From positions 310,001 to 374,000 of the forward strand of contig WXYP01000004.1 in NCBI GenBank assembly GCA_009901575.1: 64,000 bases of DNA. Reading direction: 5' to 3'. The position numbers and the translations under genes were made by a program. The notes below the pieces were generated by a model. It was not told the origin of the DNA. It was given only the letters and a program-made list of their open reading frames with translations, and ran no database searches. Shown one piece after another: positions 9,101-16,600 of the stretch (position 1 is the stretch's first letter; each line of letters starts with the position of its first letter). This DNA comes from Flavobacteriaceae bacterium R38 (lineage in GTDB: Bacteria; Bacteroidota; Bacteroidia; Flavobacteriales; Flavobacteriaceae).

Positions 9101-9143
9101 AAAGATCCTGGCGGAAGACTTTATGAAATCTGTTGGTTATTAG
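6105..9143 (+). CDS. Three-domain fusion: APH-type kinase, M23 peptidase-like domain, class III aminotransferase-fold phospholyase
   Basis: This 1012-residue cytoplasmic protein has three parts. Residues 1-345 are an aminoglycoside-phosphotransferase-fold kinase with HNDANDYN (catalytic D205, N210) and D227 in DYGD. Residues about 420-555 are an M23-like metallopeptidase domain with HLGTD (H441, D445) and HLH (531-533). Residues 590-1012 are a class III PLP enzyme with NSGSEA (685-690), SDEVQTG (819-825) and PLP lysine K850 in TIGKP. The ends match human hydroxylysine kinase plus 5-phosphohydroxylysine phospholyase, or the ethanolamine-phosphate phospholyase sister group. The likely chemistry is phosphorylation, then elimination of phosphate and ammonia to an aldehyde. 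Neighbouring hydroxyproline genes favour 5-hydroxylysine from collagen. Why a peptidase domain lies between them in a protein without a signal peptide is unclear. Confidence 0.9.
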   Translation: MNTYSELKITPEEAQKIALELFDINGTITPLPGEADFNFRIKNENEDGYILKISRPDENENYLDFQQELLQYIAAKAKNLVVPKVILDKDGKAISEIRDAQASIRKVRMLSWIPGRIWHNVNPQSDALRYSLGTQCGLLTTALQGFDHPEAHREFVWDIAQSLWTKEYLGLFEGEEKAIITCFQNRFEALQSSYVKLRKSIVHNDANDYNIVVSDDLLNPKVKAAIDYGDAIYTQTVNDLAITCAYAIMGHNNPLEAALPLVKGYHSAYSLSEEDLDHLYSAISMRLIITVTKAAINKRKEPENAYHTISEKPAWEVLKKWRAINENFASYSFRNTCGYCPHPQSENFTNWTKQNNFSLKDLFPTLGKTEVLRADMGMESTLLSHKSFFEDIDIKTFRLQQFQKQDEEAIIGGGYLEARPFYTTDAYKIKGNSGFEYRAVHLGTDFWVPAMTPIHAMMDGEVFSIHNNNQHKDYGPTLILKHTTENVSFYSLYGHLSIESLDVVAKGQQVKKGDLIGYIGRPEENIGWVPHLHFQLMLDLLGNTVDFPGVCTPKQQEVWAAVCPNANLLFKIDGLKPKEAIADKELIDYRKEHLGKSLSLQYKTPLKMVRGDGQYLIDALGRKYLDTVNNVAHVGHEHPDVVKAGQEQMALLNTNSRYLHPAINAFAEELLETLPPELSVLHFVNSGSEANELAIRMVKAATGERDIIASEVGYHGNSNICIDISSYKFDGKGGSGVPEHTQIFPLPDTFRGKYRGANAGEKYVDEVKKCIKNIHDKGRGVGALIVEPIISCGGQIELPEGFLNKAYEYVRDVGGLCISDEVQTGCGRTGKTWWGFQLHNVVPDIVTIGKPIGNGHPLAVVACTPEVAEKFANGMEYFNTFGGNPVSCTIGKEVLQIVKREKLQENALRIGTFLKEELKKLSKEFPIIGDVRGQGLFLGIELVDTQLNPLAAQADYLVNRMKDHAILMSTDGPDHNVLKIKPPMVFTKENTEELIFYLRKILAEDFMKSVGY

Positions 9144-9178
9144 TTTGATAAAAGAACAAATGTAATTTCAAAGCGCTT

Positions 9179-9204
9179 TGTCATTCCTGCGAAAGCAGGA
9201 ATCT
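9179..9204. repeat. Short palindromic repeat, copy 3
   Basis: ATTCCTGC (9183-9190) pairs with GCAGGAAT (9195-9202) around GAAA, with TGTC in front as in the other copies. It lies in the 135-base gap after the fusion gene. Confidence 0.8.
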
Positions 9205-9278
9205 ATTTTAAATTTGAGATATAATAAATATTTTATTCATTTAGGATAAAACTATTAGAAAGAAAAAACTGAAGAGTC

Positions 9279-9743
9279 ATGTATACTACCCGAAAAGCTA
9301 CGATTGAAGATCTGGATACCTTGCTTGGTTTTGAACAAGGAATTATAAGTGCCGAACGCCCTTTCGATAAAACACTTAAAGATGAAAAGATTAGTTATTA
9401 TGATCTTACTATCTTAATGAAAAATGAAGATTCGGAAGTTTTTGTTGTTGAAACCGAAACCGAAATTGTTGCTTCCGGTTATGTAAAAATAATGGAAGCT
9501 AAACCCTATTTAAAACATGAACGCTACGGATACCTGGGATTTATGTTTGTGGATGAAAATCACAGAGGAAAAGGCGTAAATAAATTAATTAATAATGCAC
9601 TTTTTGATTGGTGTAAAAGCCGAAATATTTATGAAGTACGGTTAGATGTTTATGATGGAAATACACCTGCGCTTAGAGCATATGAAAAATCCGGATTCAA
9701 AGCTCATCTGATTAATATGCGATTGGATTTGAGAGATGAATAA
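9279..9743 (+). CDS. GNAT-family N-acetyltransferase
   Basis: A 154-residue single-domain GNAT acetyltransferase. The acetyl-CoA-binding segment is FVDENHRGKGVNKLI (about residues 90-104), with the Q/RxxGxG/A pattern in HRGKGV, and the usual C-terminal element is RLDVYDGNTPALRAYEKSGF (about 121-140). It lacks a signal peptide. It follows the kinase-phospholyase fusion on the same strand after 135 bases, so it could be a downstream operon member acting on an amino-acid intermediate. The gap contains a repeat and the substrate cannot be read from sequence; acetylation of a protein, a small amine or an antibiotic is equally possible. Confidence 0.9.
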   Translation: MYTTRKATIEDLDTLLGFEQGIISAERPFDKTLKDEKISYYDLTILMKNEDSEVFVVETETEIVASGYVKIMEAKPYLKHERYGYLGFMFVDENHRGKGVNKLINNALFDWCKSRNIYEVRLDVYDGNTPALRAYEKSGFKAHLINMRLDLRDE

Positions 9744-9870
9744 TTAGAGGTTTTATCTTTTTCTTCAGTATAGCGGTGTTTTTATGTTTAAAATTTTTGA
9801 AGCCTTGGAGAAAATTTAGTAAAAACGTTGCGATTTTTTGCATAAGCAAAAAAATACCTAAGAAAAAGGG

Positions 9871-9918
9871 TCTTTTCTTTTGGTTCGTTTTCTTTGGACA
9901 AGCAAAGAAAATGAATAA
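9871..9918 (+). repeat. Diverged third copy of the TTGGTTCGTTTT...ACAAGC repeat in a gene-free gap
   Basis: TCTTTTCTTTTGGTTCGTTT, then TCTTTGGACAAGC and AAAGAAAATGAAT follow the same layout as the elements at 4655-4690 and 5886-5916, with base changes. The surrounding 9744-10122 gap has no gene that I can support; an 74-codon minus-strand reading frame across it has no recognisable features. Confidence 0.45.
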
Positions 9919-10122
9919 ATAGTATCGAGAAAGGAGATTTTTTATGTCTAATTGAAGATGGAAACCCTAAATCATAGAGCCAATGCTGAACTATATAAAT
10001 AAAAGGATTCAATACATTTATTTAACAAAACTCAACTTATGAAATGAGTCATAACAATTAAGCAGTTAATAATATTATGACGAATTACATCTGACCGAAT
10101 TAATAAAATAAAAAATAAACAG

Positions 10123-10557
10123 ATGAAAAATTTACTATACATTATTGCTTTTCTTGCTTTTTCAATTTCCAGTGTTGCTCAAAATTCGGAAGCCAGGGAG
10201 AAAAAAGAAATTATTGCGATTATGAAAGCCCAGGAAAAAGCCTGGTCGAATCATGACCTGGAAGGTTTTATGGAAGGGTATTGGAAATCGGATTCTCTTA
10301 AATTTTATGGAAGTAACGGCCTTACCTATGGATGGGATAAAACTTTGGCAAATTACAAAAGAGGATATCCAACCAAAAACCACACCGGCACGTTAAAATT
10401 TAAAATCAACGACATTTCTAAAGTTAGAAAAGGAGTATATTTTGTTATGGGAGAATATCATTTAACTCGTGAAGTTGGAGATGCAAACGGAGTTTTTATG
10501 ATCATTTTTAAGAAGATTAAAGGAGAGTGGAAAATAATAGCAGATACCTCGTGTTAG
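10123..10557 (+). CDS. Secreted DUF4440/SnoaL-like (NTF2-fold) protein
   Basis: A 144-residue protein. Its N-terminal 19 residues form a Sec signal peptide ending in SSVAQ, so it is exported. The mature part reads as an NTF2-fold DUF4440 domain: a helix EIIAIMKAQEKAWSNHDLEGFMEGYW (about 30-55), then SDSLKFYGSNGLTYGWD, and strands ending in MIIFKKIKGEWKIIADTSC. Family members often bind a small molecule in the cone-shaped pocket; no catalytic function is known for this one. Its last 32 bases and 12 bases beyond are repeated at 12616, after the two PPK2 genes, which suggests the PPK2 segment was inserted directly behind it. Confidence 0.85.
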   Translation: MKNLLYIIAFLAFSISSVAQNSEAREKKEIIAIMKAQEKAWSNHDLEGFMEGYWKSDSLKFYGSNGLTYGWDKTLANYKRGYPTKNHTGTLKFKINDISKVRKGVYFVMGEYHLTREVGDANGVFMIIFKKIKGEWKIIADTSC

Positions 10558-10569
10558 TTAAATAAAAAG
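10526..10569 (+). repeat. Left copy of a 44-base direct repeat bracketing the PPK2 pair
   Basis: AGTGGAAAATAATAG and GTGTTAGTTAAATAAAAA, covering the last codons and stop of the DUF4440 gene, recur at 12616-12659 with two internal substitutions plus a small difference at the A-rich end. The DNA between the copies carries only the two PPK2 genes. Confidence 0.85.
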
Positions 10570-10763
10570 AAAGACTTATTGTAAATATAATAATCAAAAC
10601 CCTACAAATATATATTCGTAAATGTGCTTCCTGTGAAATTAACAAAATCATCAAACAATAAATCGATCTTAATGCTCTGCCTTTTAGAAGCAAACATGAT
10701 ATAAATCATAAACTGCAAAACCTAGGTTCCATAACTTCGGTATTAAATCAAAATTATCGTTAC

Positions 10764-11618
10764 ATGATTACACAAGACGTGTTAAATTCACTTAAAACCA
10801 ATACTGACCTTATCAACTATTTATCAGCTCGCAAAGAAGAGAATTCAATTTATCAATCTATTCTGGAGAACTATGAATATGAACAGGAGCTATTGTTACT
10901 TCAAGCGGAGCTTGTAGATTTCCAGAGGTGGGTTCAAAAAGAAAAGAAAAAAATAGCCATAATTTTTGAAGGAAGGGATGCTTCAGGAAAAGGAGGGACG
11001 ATAAAGCGGTTCGAGGAGCATCTCAATCCAAGAGCCATGAGGGTTGTGGCCTTAAGCAAACCCACGGAAGTTGAAAAAAACCAATGGTATTTTAACCGCT
11101 ACATTAAGGAGTTACCTAATGCTGGTGAAATTGTGTTTTTCGATAGGAGCTGGTACAACAGAGCTGTTGTTGAACCGGTTATGGAGTTTTGCACCAAACA
11201 GCAATACAATCGCTTTATGGTTCAAGTTCCAGAGTTTGAAAATATGTTGTACGAATCGGAAACAACACTTATCAAGTTCTGGTTTTCGGTATCGAAGGAT
11301 GAACAGCAACGCCGCTTTGAAAAGCGCTTAAACAATCCACTCAAGAAATGGAAATTTAGCCCAGTGGATCAAAAAGGGCAGGAACTTTGGGATGATTTTA
11401 CCACCTATAAAAACCAAATGTTTTCAAGAACACACAATTCGTTTTCTCCTTGGGTTGTAATCAAATCGAATAACAAAAAACGAGCGAGACTGGAGAGTAT
11501 AAAATACGTCCTGAGTCTTTTTGATTATGAAAATAAAGGAAGAAACTGTAAAGCAATTTTACCAGATCCAAATATTGTTCAGCGCTATTTTAGAAATACT
11601 GCTCAACTAGATCAATAA
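10764..11618 (+). CDS. Polyphosphate kinase 2 family protein
   Basis: A 284-residue PPK2 enzyme, which transfers phosphate between polyphosphate and nucleotides, usually making ATP or GTP from the diphosphate. The P-loop is GRDASGKGG (70-78). The second acidic motif is FFDRSWYNRA (125-134), and the lid arginines lie in QQRRFEKR near 189-196. The length and single domain match class I PPK2. It precedes a second PPK2 gene on the same strand by 16 bases, so the pair is an operon. Both lie in a roughly 2-kb segment flanked by a duplicated end of the DUF4440 gene, which suggests acquisition as a unit. Substrate preference (AMP, ADP, GDP) is not readable from these motifs. Confidence 0.92.
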   Translation: MITQDVLNSLKTNTDLINYLSARKEENSIYQSILENYEYEQELLLLQAELVDFQRWVQKEKKKIAIIFEGRDASGKGGTIKRFEEHLNPRAMRVVALSKPTEVEKNQWYFNRYIKELPNAGEIVFFDRSWYNRAVVEPVMEFCTKQQYNRFMVQVPEFENMLYESETTLIKFWFSVSKDEQQRRFEKRLNNPLKKWKFSPVDQKGQELWDDFTTYKNQMFSRTHNSFSPWVVIKSNNKKRARLESIKYVLSLFDYENKGRNCKAILPDPNIVQRYFRNTAQLDQ

Positions 11619-11634
11619 TAAAACTTATTAAACA

Positions 11635-12444
11635 ATGACAGACAAAAACCTATCGATCATAAATTCAAAAAAGGGATTAGAAGTTCTATTGCATCAGAAA
11701 CGATTGAATGTCAAGAGAGCTATCCGGAATGTGAAATACGAAAAACGTCTTGAAAAACTTCAGGAAGAGATGTTGATTATGCAACAGTGGGTTGCTAATA
11801 AAGATAAGAAAGTAGTTATCTTATTCGAAGGGCGGGATGCTGCTGGTAAAGGTGGTGCTATCCGGCGAATTATTCAACACCTCCCCCCTCGAGACATACG
11901 AGTAGTGGCTTTACCTAAACCTAACCAAACCGAAATTGGACAGTGGTATTTTCAGCGCTATATCAACCAATTGCCAAACAATGGAGAGATTGTTTTCTTT
12001 GACAGAAGTTGGTACAACAGAGCCATTGTTGAGCCTGTAAATGGTTTTTGTACAAGGAAAGACTATGAGGTCTTCATGGATCAGGTCAATGAATTCGAAA
12101 AAATGATTCAGGATTCTGGAATATATTTACTAAAACTATATTTTTCAATTACCAAAAAGGAGCAAGAGAGACGCTTTAAGGATATTATAAGTTCTCCAGT
12201 GAAAAAATGGAAATACAGTGATGTAGATAGAAAGGCCTTATCCCTATGGGATCAATACACAACTTATAAAGAATTTATGTTTGAGAAAACCCAAAAACAT
12301 ACACCCTGGAAAGTAATTAAAGCCAATAGAAAAACCGATGCCAGGATAAATGCTCTTGAATATATTTTGAAAAGTATCCCTTATGAGGTTAAAGATGTTG
12401 AACGCATCCGTCATAAGTCCATTCATTCTATTCTCAACGATTAA
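11635..12444 (+). CDS. Polyphosphate kinase 2 family protein, second paralogue
   Basis: A 269-residue PPK2 protein with P-loop GRDAAGKGG (66-74) and FFDRSWYNRA (121-130). It differs clearly from the upstream copy, so the duplication is old or the two genes have different substrates. It begins 16 bases after its neighbour's stop. The N-terminal stretch before the P-loop is rich in Lys and Arg (VKRAIRNVKYEKRLEKL), as is common in the family. Both sets of catalytic residues are intact, so it should be active. Two subunits could also form mixed oligomers; that is speculation. Confidence 0.92.
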   Translation: MTDKNLSIINSKKGLEVLLHQKRLNVKRAIRNVKYEKRLEKLQEEMLIMQQWVANKDKKVVILFEGRDAAGKGGAIRRIIQHLPPRDIRVVALPKPNQTEIGQWYFQRYINQLPNNGEIVFFDRSWYNRAIVEPVNGFCTRKDYEVFMDQVNEFEKMIQDSGIYLLKLYFSITKKEQERRFKDIISSPVKKWKYSDVDRKALSLWDQYTTYKEFMFEKTQKHTPWKVIKANRKTDARINALEYILKSIPYEVKDVERIRHKSIHSILND

Positions 12445-12615
12445 AGAATTGCTATATATAAATCATTAACGTGTCTTATATACACTTCACTCTCTATTGC
12501 TACTTTACTAAAAGTTGTACTAAAAAATGCCTTTTGAGCTCCTTTGACAATATGAGCTTCTAATACATATATGAAATAAATTGACTTAATGCTTTTAAAG
12601 GCTTGCTATAAACAT

Positions 12616-12659
12616 AGTGGAGAATAATAGCAGATACCCCGTGTTAGTTAAATAAAAAA
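12616..12659 (+). repeat. Right copy of the 44-base direct repeat bracketing the PPK2 pair
   Basis: This copy repeats the 3' end of the DUF4440 gene (10526-10569) although no DUF4440 frame leads into it. The reconstructed sequence without the 2,090 bases between the repeat starts would place the DUF4440 stop about 35 bases before the hairpin at 12684, an ordinary gene-terminator spacing. Confidence 0.85.
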
Positions 12660-12671
12660 GAAAATCGTAAT

Positions 12672-12706
12672 AAAATAAAAAACCCTCTCTGCTATCAGCA
12701 AAGAGG
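12672..12706 (-). terminator. Intrinsic terminator for the PorP-like gene
   Basis: On the minus strand CCTCT and AGAGG (with inner GCT/AGC pairs) form a hairpin spanning 12684-12706, followed by GGGTTTTTTATTTT. It lies 27 bases beyond the stop codon of the minus-strand gene at 12733. The plus strand also shows GATTTTTAA, so it may work both ways. Confidence 0.75.
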
Positions 12707-12732
12707 ATTTTTAAGACTAAAAAAATTAATTT

Positions 12733-13611
12733 TTAGAATTTTAAGGCAATACCTACTTCGTGAGTTCCATCTTCTTCGATGTTTATATCACTGGAATTTC
12801 CTTCATATGCGTATCCTATCTCTAACCAATCTTGTATCGAGATATATAATAATCCTCCTAAAGATCTGTCTATTCTGTAATTAGCTCCTACTTCAAATCG
12901 CTCGAGGAATTTAAACGTTCCTGTGATATCAGTAATCGTTTCTTTATCAGAAAAACGTAACAGAGCAGAAGGAGTAAAAATTACATTTCCACTTATAGGA
13001 AGATGATACCCTCCACTAAGATAAACCTGGAGGTTATTATTAGCAGATGTTAAAACACCACTATCATCATCGATTCTCTCAGATGTCAATATTCTGGGTG
13101 AAGAAAGAGAAGCAAAATACTTCTCATTCTTTATATAGATACCAGCTCCTATGTTTGGATTAAAATCATTTACATTTTGAGCAAATAATGGATCTGCCCC
13201 TAAACCTAAATCGGTAAAATCGATATTTACAAAAGTACCACCAGCCTGGATTCCAAAATAGAGATCCGTTTTTTCAGTTAATTGCAGTTTATAAGCAAAA
13301 CTGGCAAATAGGGAAGTAGCATTCTCAATAAATACTTCATCAATAATAGCTGTAAATCCGATTCCAATTCTATCATTTACAGGAACACCTAAGTAGAAAC
13401 TCTGCGTCTCAGGAGCCTGATCAATATTGGTAAACTGGCTTCTAAAGTTAGATTTAAATTCTACTCGTTCATTAAGCCCGAAAGCAGCCGGGTTATAAAA
13501 ATTGGTAGTATACCTGTAAAGGGTATATAAAGGTTCTTGCTGTGCCTTCATTGTAAAAGAACTTCCTATTATAAAGGCAAAGAGAATAATTATTTTATAT
13601 ATATTTTTCAT
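12733..13611 (-). CDS. PorP/SprF family type IX secretion-associated outer-membrane protein
   Basis: An outer-membrane beta-barrel-like protein of the PorP/SprF family, which accompanies type IX secretion cargo in gliding Bacteroidota. I place the start at ATG 13611, because MKNIYKIIILFAFIIGSSF...KAQQ is a normal signal peptide. The longer frame from 13650 would add 13 residues in front of it and leave three bases after the upstream stop. The mature N-terminus QEPLYTLYRYTTNFYNPAAFGL is the family's hallmark (QxPxYTxYxxNxxxxNPAxAG-like). The upstream neighbour, 42 bases away, is a giant protein with a type B T9SS sorting domain, the usual pairing: SprF-like proteins help secrete or attach the adjacent cargo. 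Confidence 0.9.
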   Translation of the reverse strand: MKNIYKIIILFAFIIGSSFTMKAQQEPLYTLYRYTTNFYNPAAFGLNERVEFKSNFRSQFTNIDQAPETQSFYLGVPVNDRIGIGFTAIIDEVFIENATSLFASFAYKLQLTEKTDLYFGIQAGGTFVNIDFTDLGLGADPLFAQNVNDFNPNIGAGIYIKNEKYFASLSSPRILTSERIDDDSGVLTSANNNLQVYLSGGYHLPISGNVIFTPSALLRFSDKETITDITGTFKFLERFEVGANYRIDRSLGGLLYISIQDWLEIGYAYEGNSSDINIEEDGTHEVGIALKF

Positions 13612-13653
13612 TGATTCTTTTTTGTGAGTTACTGTTGATTTAATTCCCATCTA

Positions 13654-16600
13654 TTAATAGTTAAGGTAGAACCATCCTGTTACTTGTGGTGCACCAGGTT
13701 GGAAAATGTTAATAGTATAGTAGTAAGAACCTACAGGAAGCTGACTACCACCGTTAGCACCTTCAGTACCTGCCCAATCGTTTTGATAATTTGTTGTGCG
13801 GAATACTTCTCTTCCGTTTCTATCAAATACAAATATTTGAGCTTGAGGGAAATTGGAGATATTTTCAATAACCCAAGTATCATTAACACCATCTTGGTTT
13901 GGTGAAATTCCAGAACTTGGAGAAGGCATTAACGCCTCTACAGTTACGTTGAAACTACATTCACTGGTATTTCCGGCAGAATCTGTGAAACTAAACGTAT
14001 TAGTTGTAACTCCGATAGGAAATAGACTTCCGCTAGCCAATCCTGCAGTTTGTGTTATAATAGGTTCTGAAGGACTATTTATATTCATAACCCAATCCGC
14101 ATCTATATCACCTAATCCTACAGCATCAACATCTGTAGGCTCATCAACTCCACATGCAGCAGATGCCAAATAACTGATACCTCTTGCTCCATCTGGCTGT
14201 CCAACCATCGTTAATGTAGGAGTAGCACCATCATTACCACTAGGAGTAAATAACTCAACAACTACAGTAGAACCAGCAGGAATTGTAACGGGAGTATCGA
14301 ATGGAACATTTAATAAGAAAGTATTTCCATCAGGGACAGACATATTTTGACTTCCTAACAAAGTTAAATTAGCAAACAATAAAGGCGTTGCCGGGTCGTA
14401 CAAATAAATATTAGCTGTAACTGAAGGTTGTTCTCCACTTAACGCTGACGATTGTTCGATACCAAAATCAAGACTTTCAACAATAAAATCACCTGTGAAA
14501 CCTTCTGCCGGTAAATCGAAAACACGTAAATAACTATTAGGTCCAGGAGGGCATACAACAAAGTTTCCTGCAACCAATGTTTGATTATCAGATTGTGTTA
14601 TTGTTGATGCGCTCATGCAATTATCCTCCACAGTTGGTAATGAAAAGTTTACAACTGCGCCTGGAGTGTTTAAGTCATTCTCTACCACGATATCTTCCAG
14701 ACAAGTAATTGTCGGAGCTTCTGTATCGTTTACAGTAATGGTCATAGTACATGTTCTTACTATACCGGTATCATCTGTTGCTGTCCATACAACCTCAGTA
14801 ATCCCTACCGGATATACTCCTGAGGCATCTTCTGTATCATTAAAAGAATTTGAAAAAACAACAGTTCCTGTTGCATTGGTAAAAATAGGTTGTGGTACTG
14901 TCAATGTAGCTTCACAAACTCCCAGGTCATTATCTGCAACTATATTTTCCGGGCATGTGATTTGAAACAATGTACCAGCGTCGCTTCCTATTCTAACATT
15001 ATCAAAAGCAAATCCTTCTTGTGCTACACTGCCATCCGATCCAAATACAATTCTTAGAGCTACTGAAGCTTCAGTACCTAATCCATCAAGTGCATGAATA
15101 GCTAACTGATATCCTCCTGTAGTACCTCCCCAGGAATCTGTACTGGTGCTTGCAAAACCTAAACTACCGCTCACAAGTGTGGCATTATACCAATTTGGTA
15201 AATCTCCAAGTTGCCCTACATTTTGCCACGTTAAACCATTATCTGTAGTAAATTGTAGAATAGCACCATCAAAAGTACTTTCGATATCGTAATTAATATC
15301 TAATTGTATAACAGGATCTGCCAGTGTTGAAAAATCAAATAACGGACTTACTACTGTAGATTGTTCATCGCTATTGTAATCTCCCGTTAGATTGGTTACC
15401 CATGCCTGTGTACCGTCTGAAGCTCCATCTATGTTGGTATTAGCAGGTGCACCCAATTCGAAAGTACTATTTACTCCCTGGAAATTAAACCAGCTACCAT
15501 TATCTGCTTCGAAACTTTCAACATAAGGGAAAGTATTAACACCGTTAAGAACAAGTGCATCGAAAGAATCTGAGTTATCTCCAGGATTCACATCTGATAC
15601 AAGCTCTAAAGTAACATCAACATTAATTGGCCCTAACGTAGCTAGGTTTAAAGGGGTTGTAAAAGTAAAAGTATTGGTTTCACCTCGAGCGATAGAACCT
15701 GTAAATTGTTCTACTACAGCAGCTTGACCAGTTACTTGATAACTTACATTAAAACCAGACTGAGTTTGAACACCTAAATTTGTAATTTCTACACTTATCA
15801 GGTTATCTGTATTTGATGCCAAAAGTGGTGCAGAAGCGTTAGCTATTGCAAGGTCATCATCTGGTAATTGGAATATGGATAAATCGTCTACAGCTATATC
15901 ACCTGCAAAATCAGCACCTCTTGTCGATGTAAATCTCAATTGGATTATAGGAGAAGTATTAAATGGAGTCAAATCAATCCTAGCAAGAATATATGGATCT
16001 GTTGCAGCAGTCTGTTGTTGTCCTGATAAAGTAAATACATTTGTTACAGTATTATTGCTAACATCCAGTACTTCTACATCTAAAGTTCCTATTCCGGTTC
16101 CAAACATATGGTAAAAGAAGCTTAATGTAGGAGCAGAAAGACTTCTGATGTCAAAAGCACCTGTCGTAAATGAACCTTGGTCACCAGGATTAAAACCTGA
16201 CGCTTCTGCAAAGATATAAGTTCCGGTTGCGTCTCCAATAGTATTATCTGCAGATGGTCCTGTACCTCCTGAAGGCGTGCCTCCAGAATTCAAAAGCCAT
16301 GGAAGTGTTCCACTGGTATCCCATCCACCTGGTAATATTCCGCCTAGCCCTTCTAAAGGTTCTGTGTAAGGGAAAGTATTAATAATTGGTATTGTGTTGA
16401 ATTGTTCAGTAAGCGAATCATTTGCATTATTAGAATCTGCTGCTAATGTTGTAGAAGCTTGAATAATATGTACTCCCGGAACAGATAAATCTGCAGTAAC
16501 GGTAAAAGTATAAGTAGCAGTGCTGTTTCCATTTACAGTACCGGTAAAGGTTTCTGTAACAGGAGTACCTCCATCTAAGATATATGTAACATCAAAATTA

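Noticed and set aside
9788-10012. 74-codon minus-strand frame across the 9744-10122 gap
   Set aside because: Overlaps the diverged repeat and shows no protein-like pattern.
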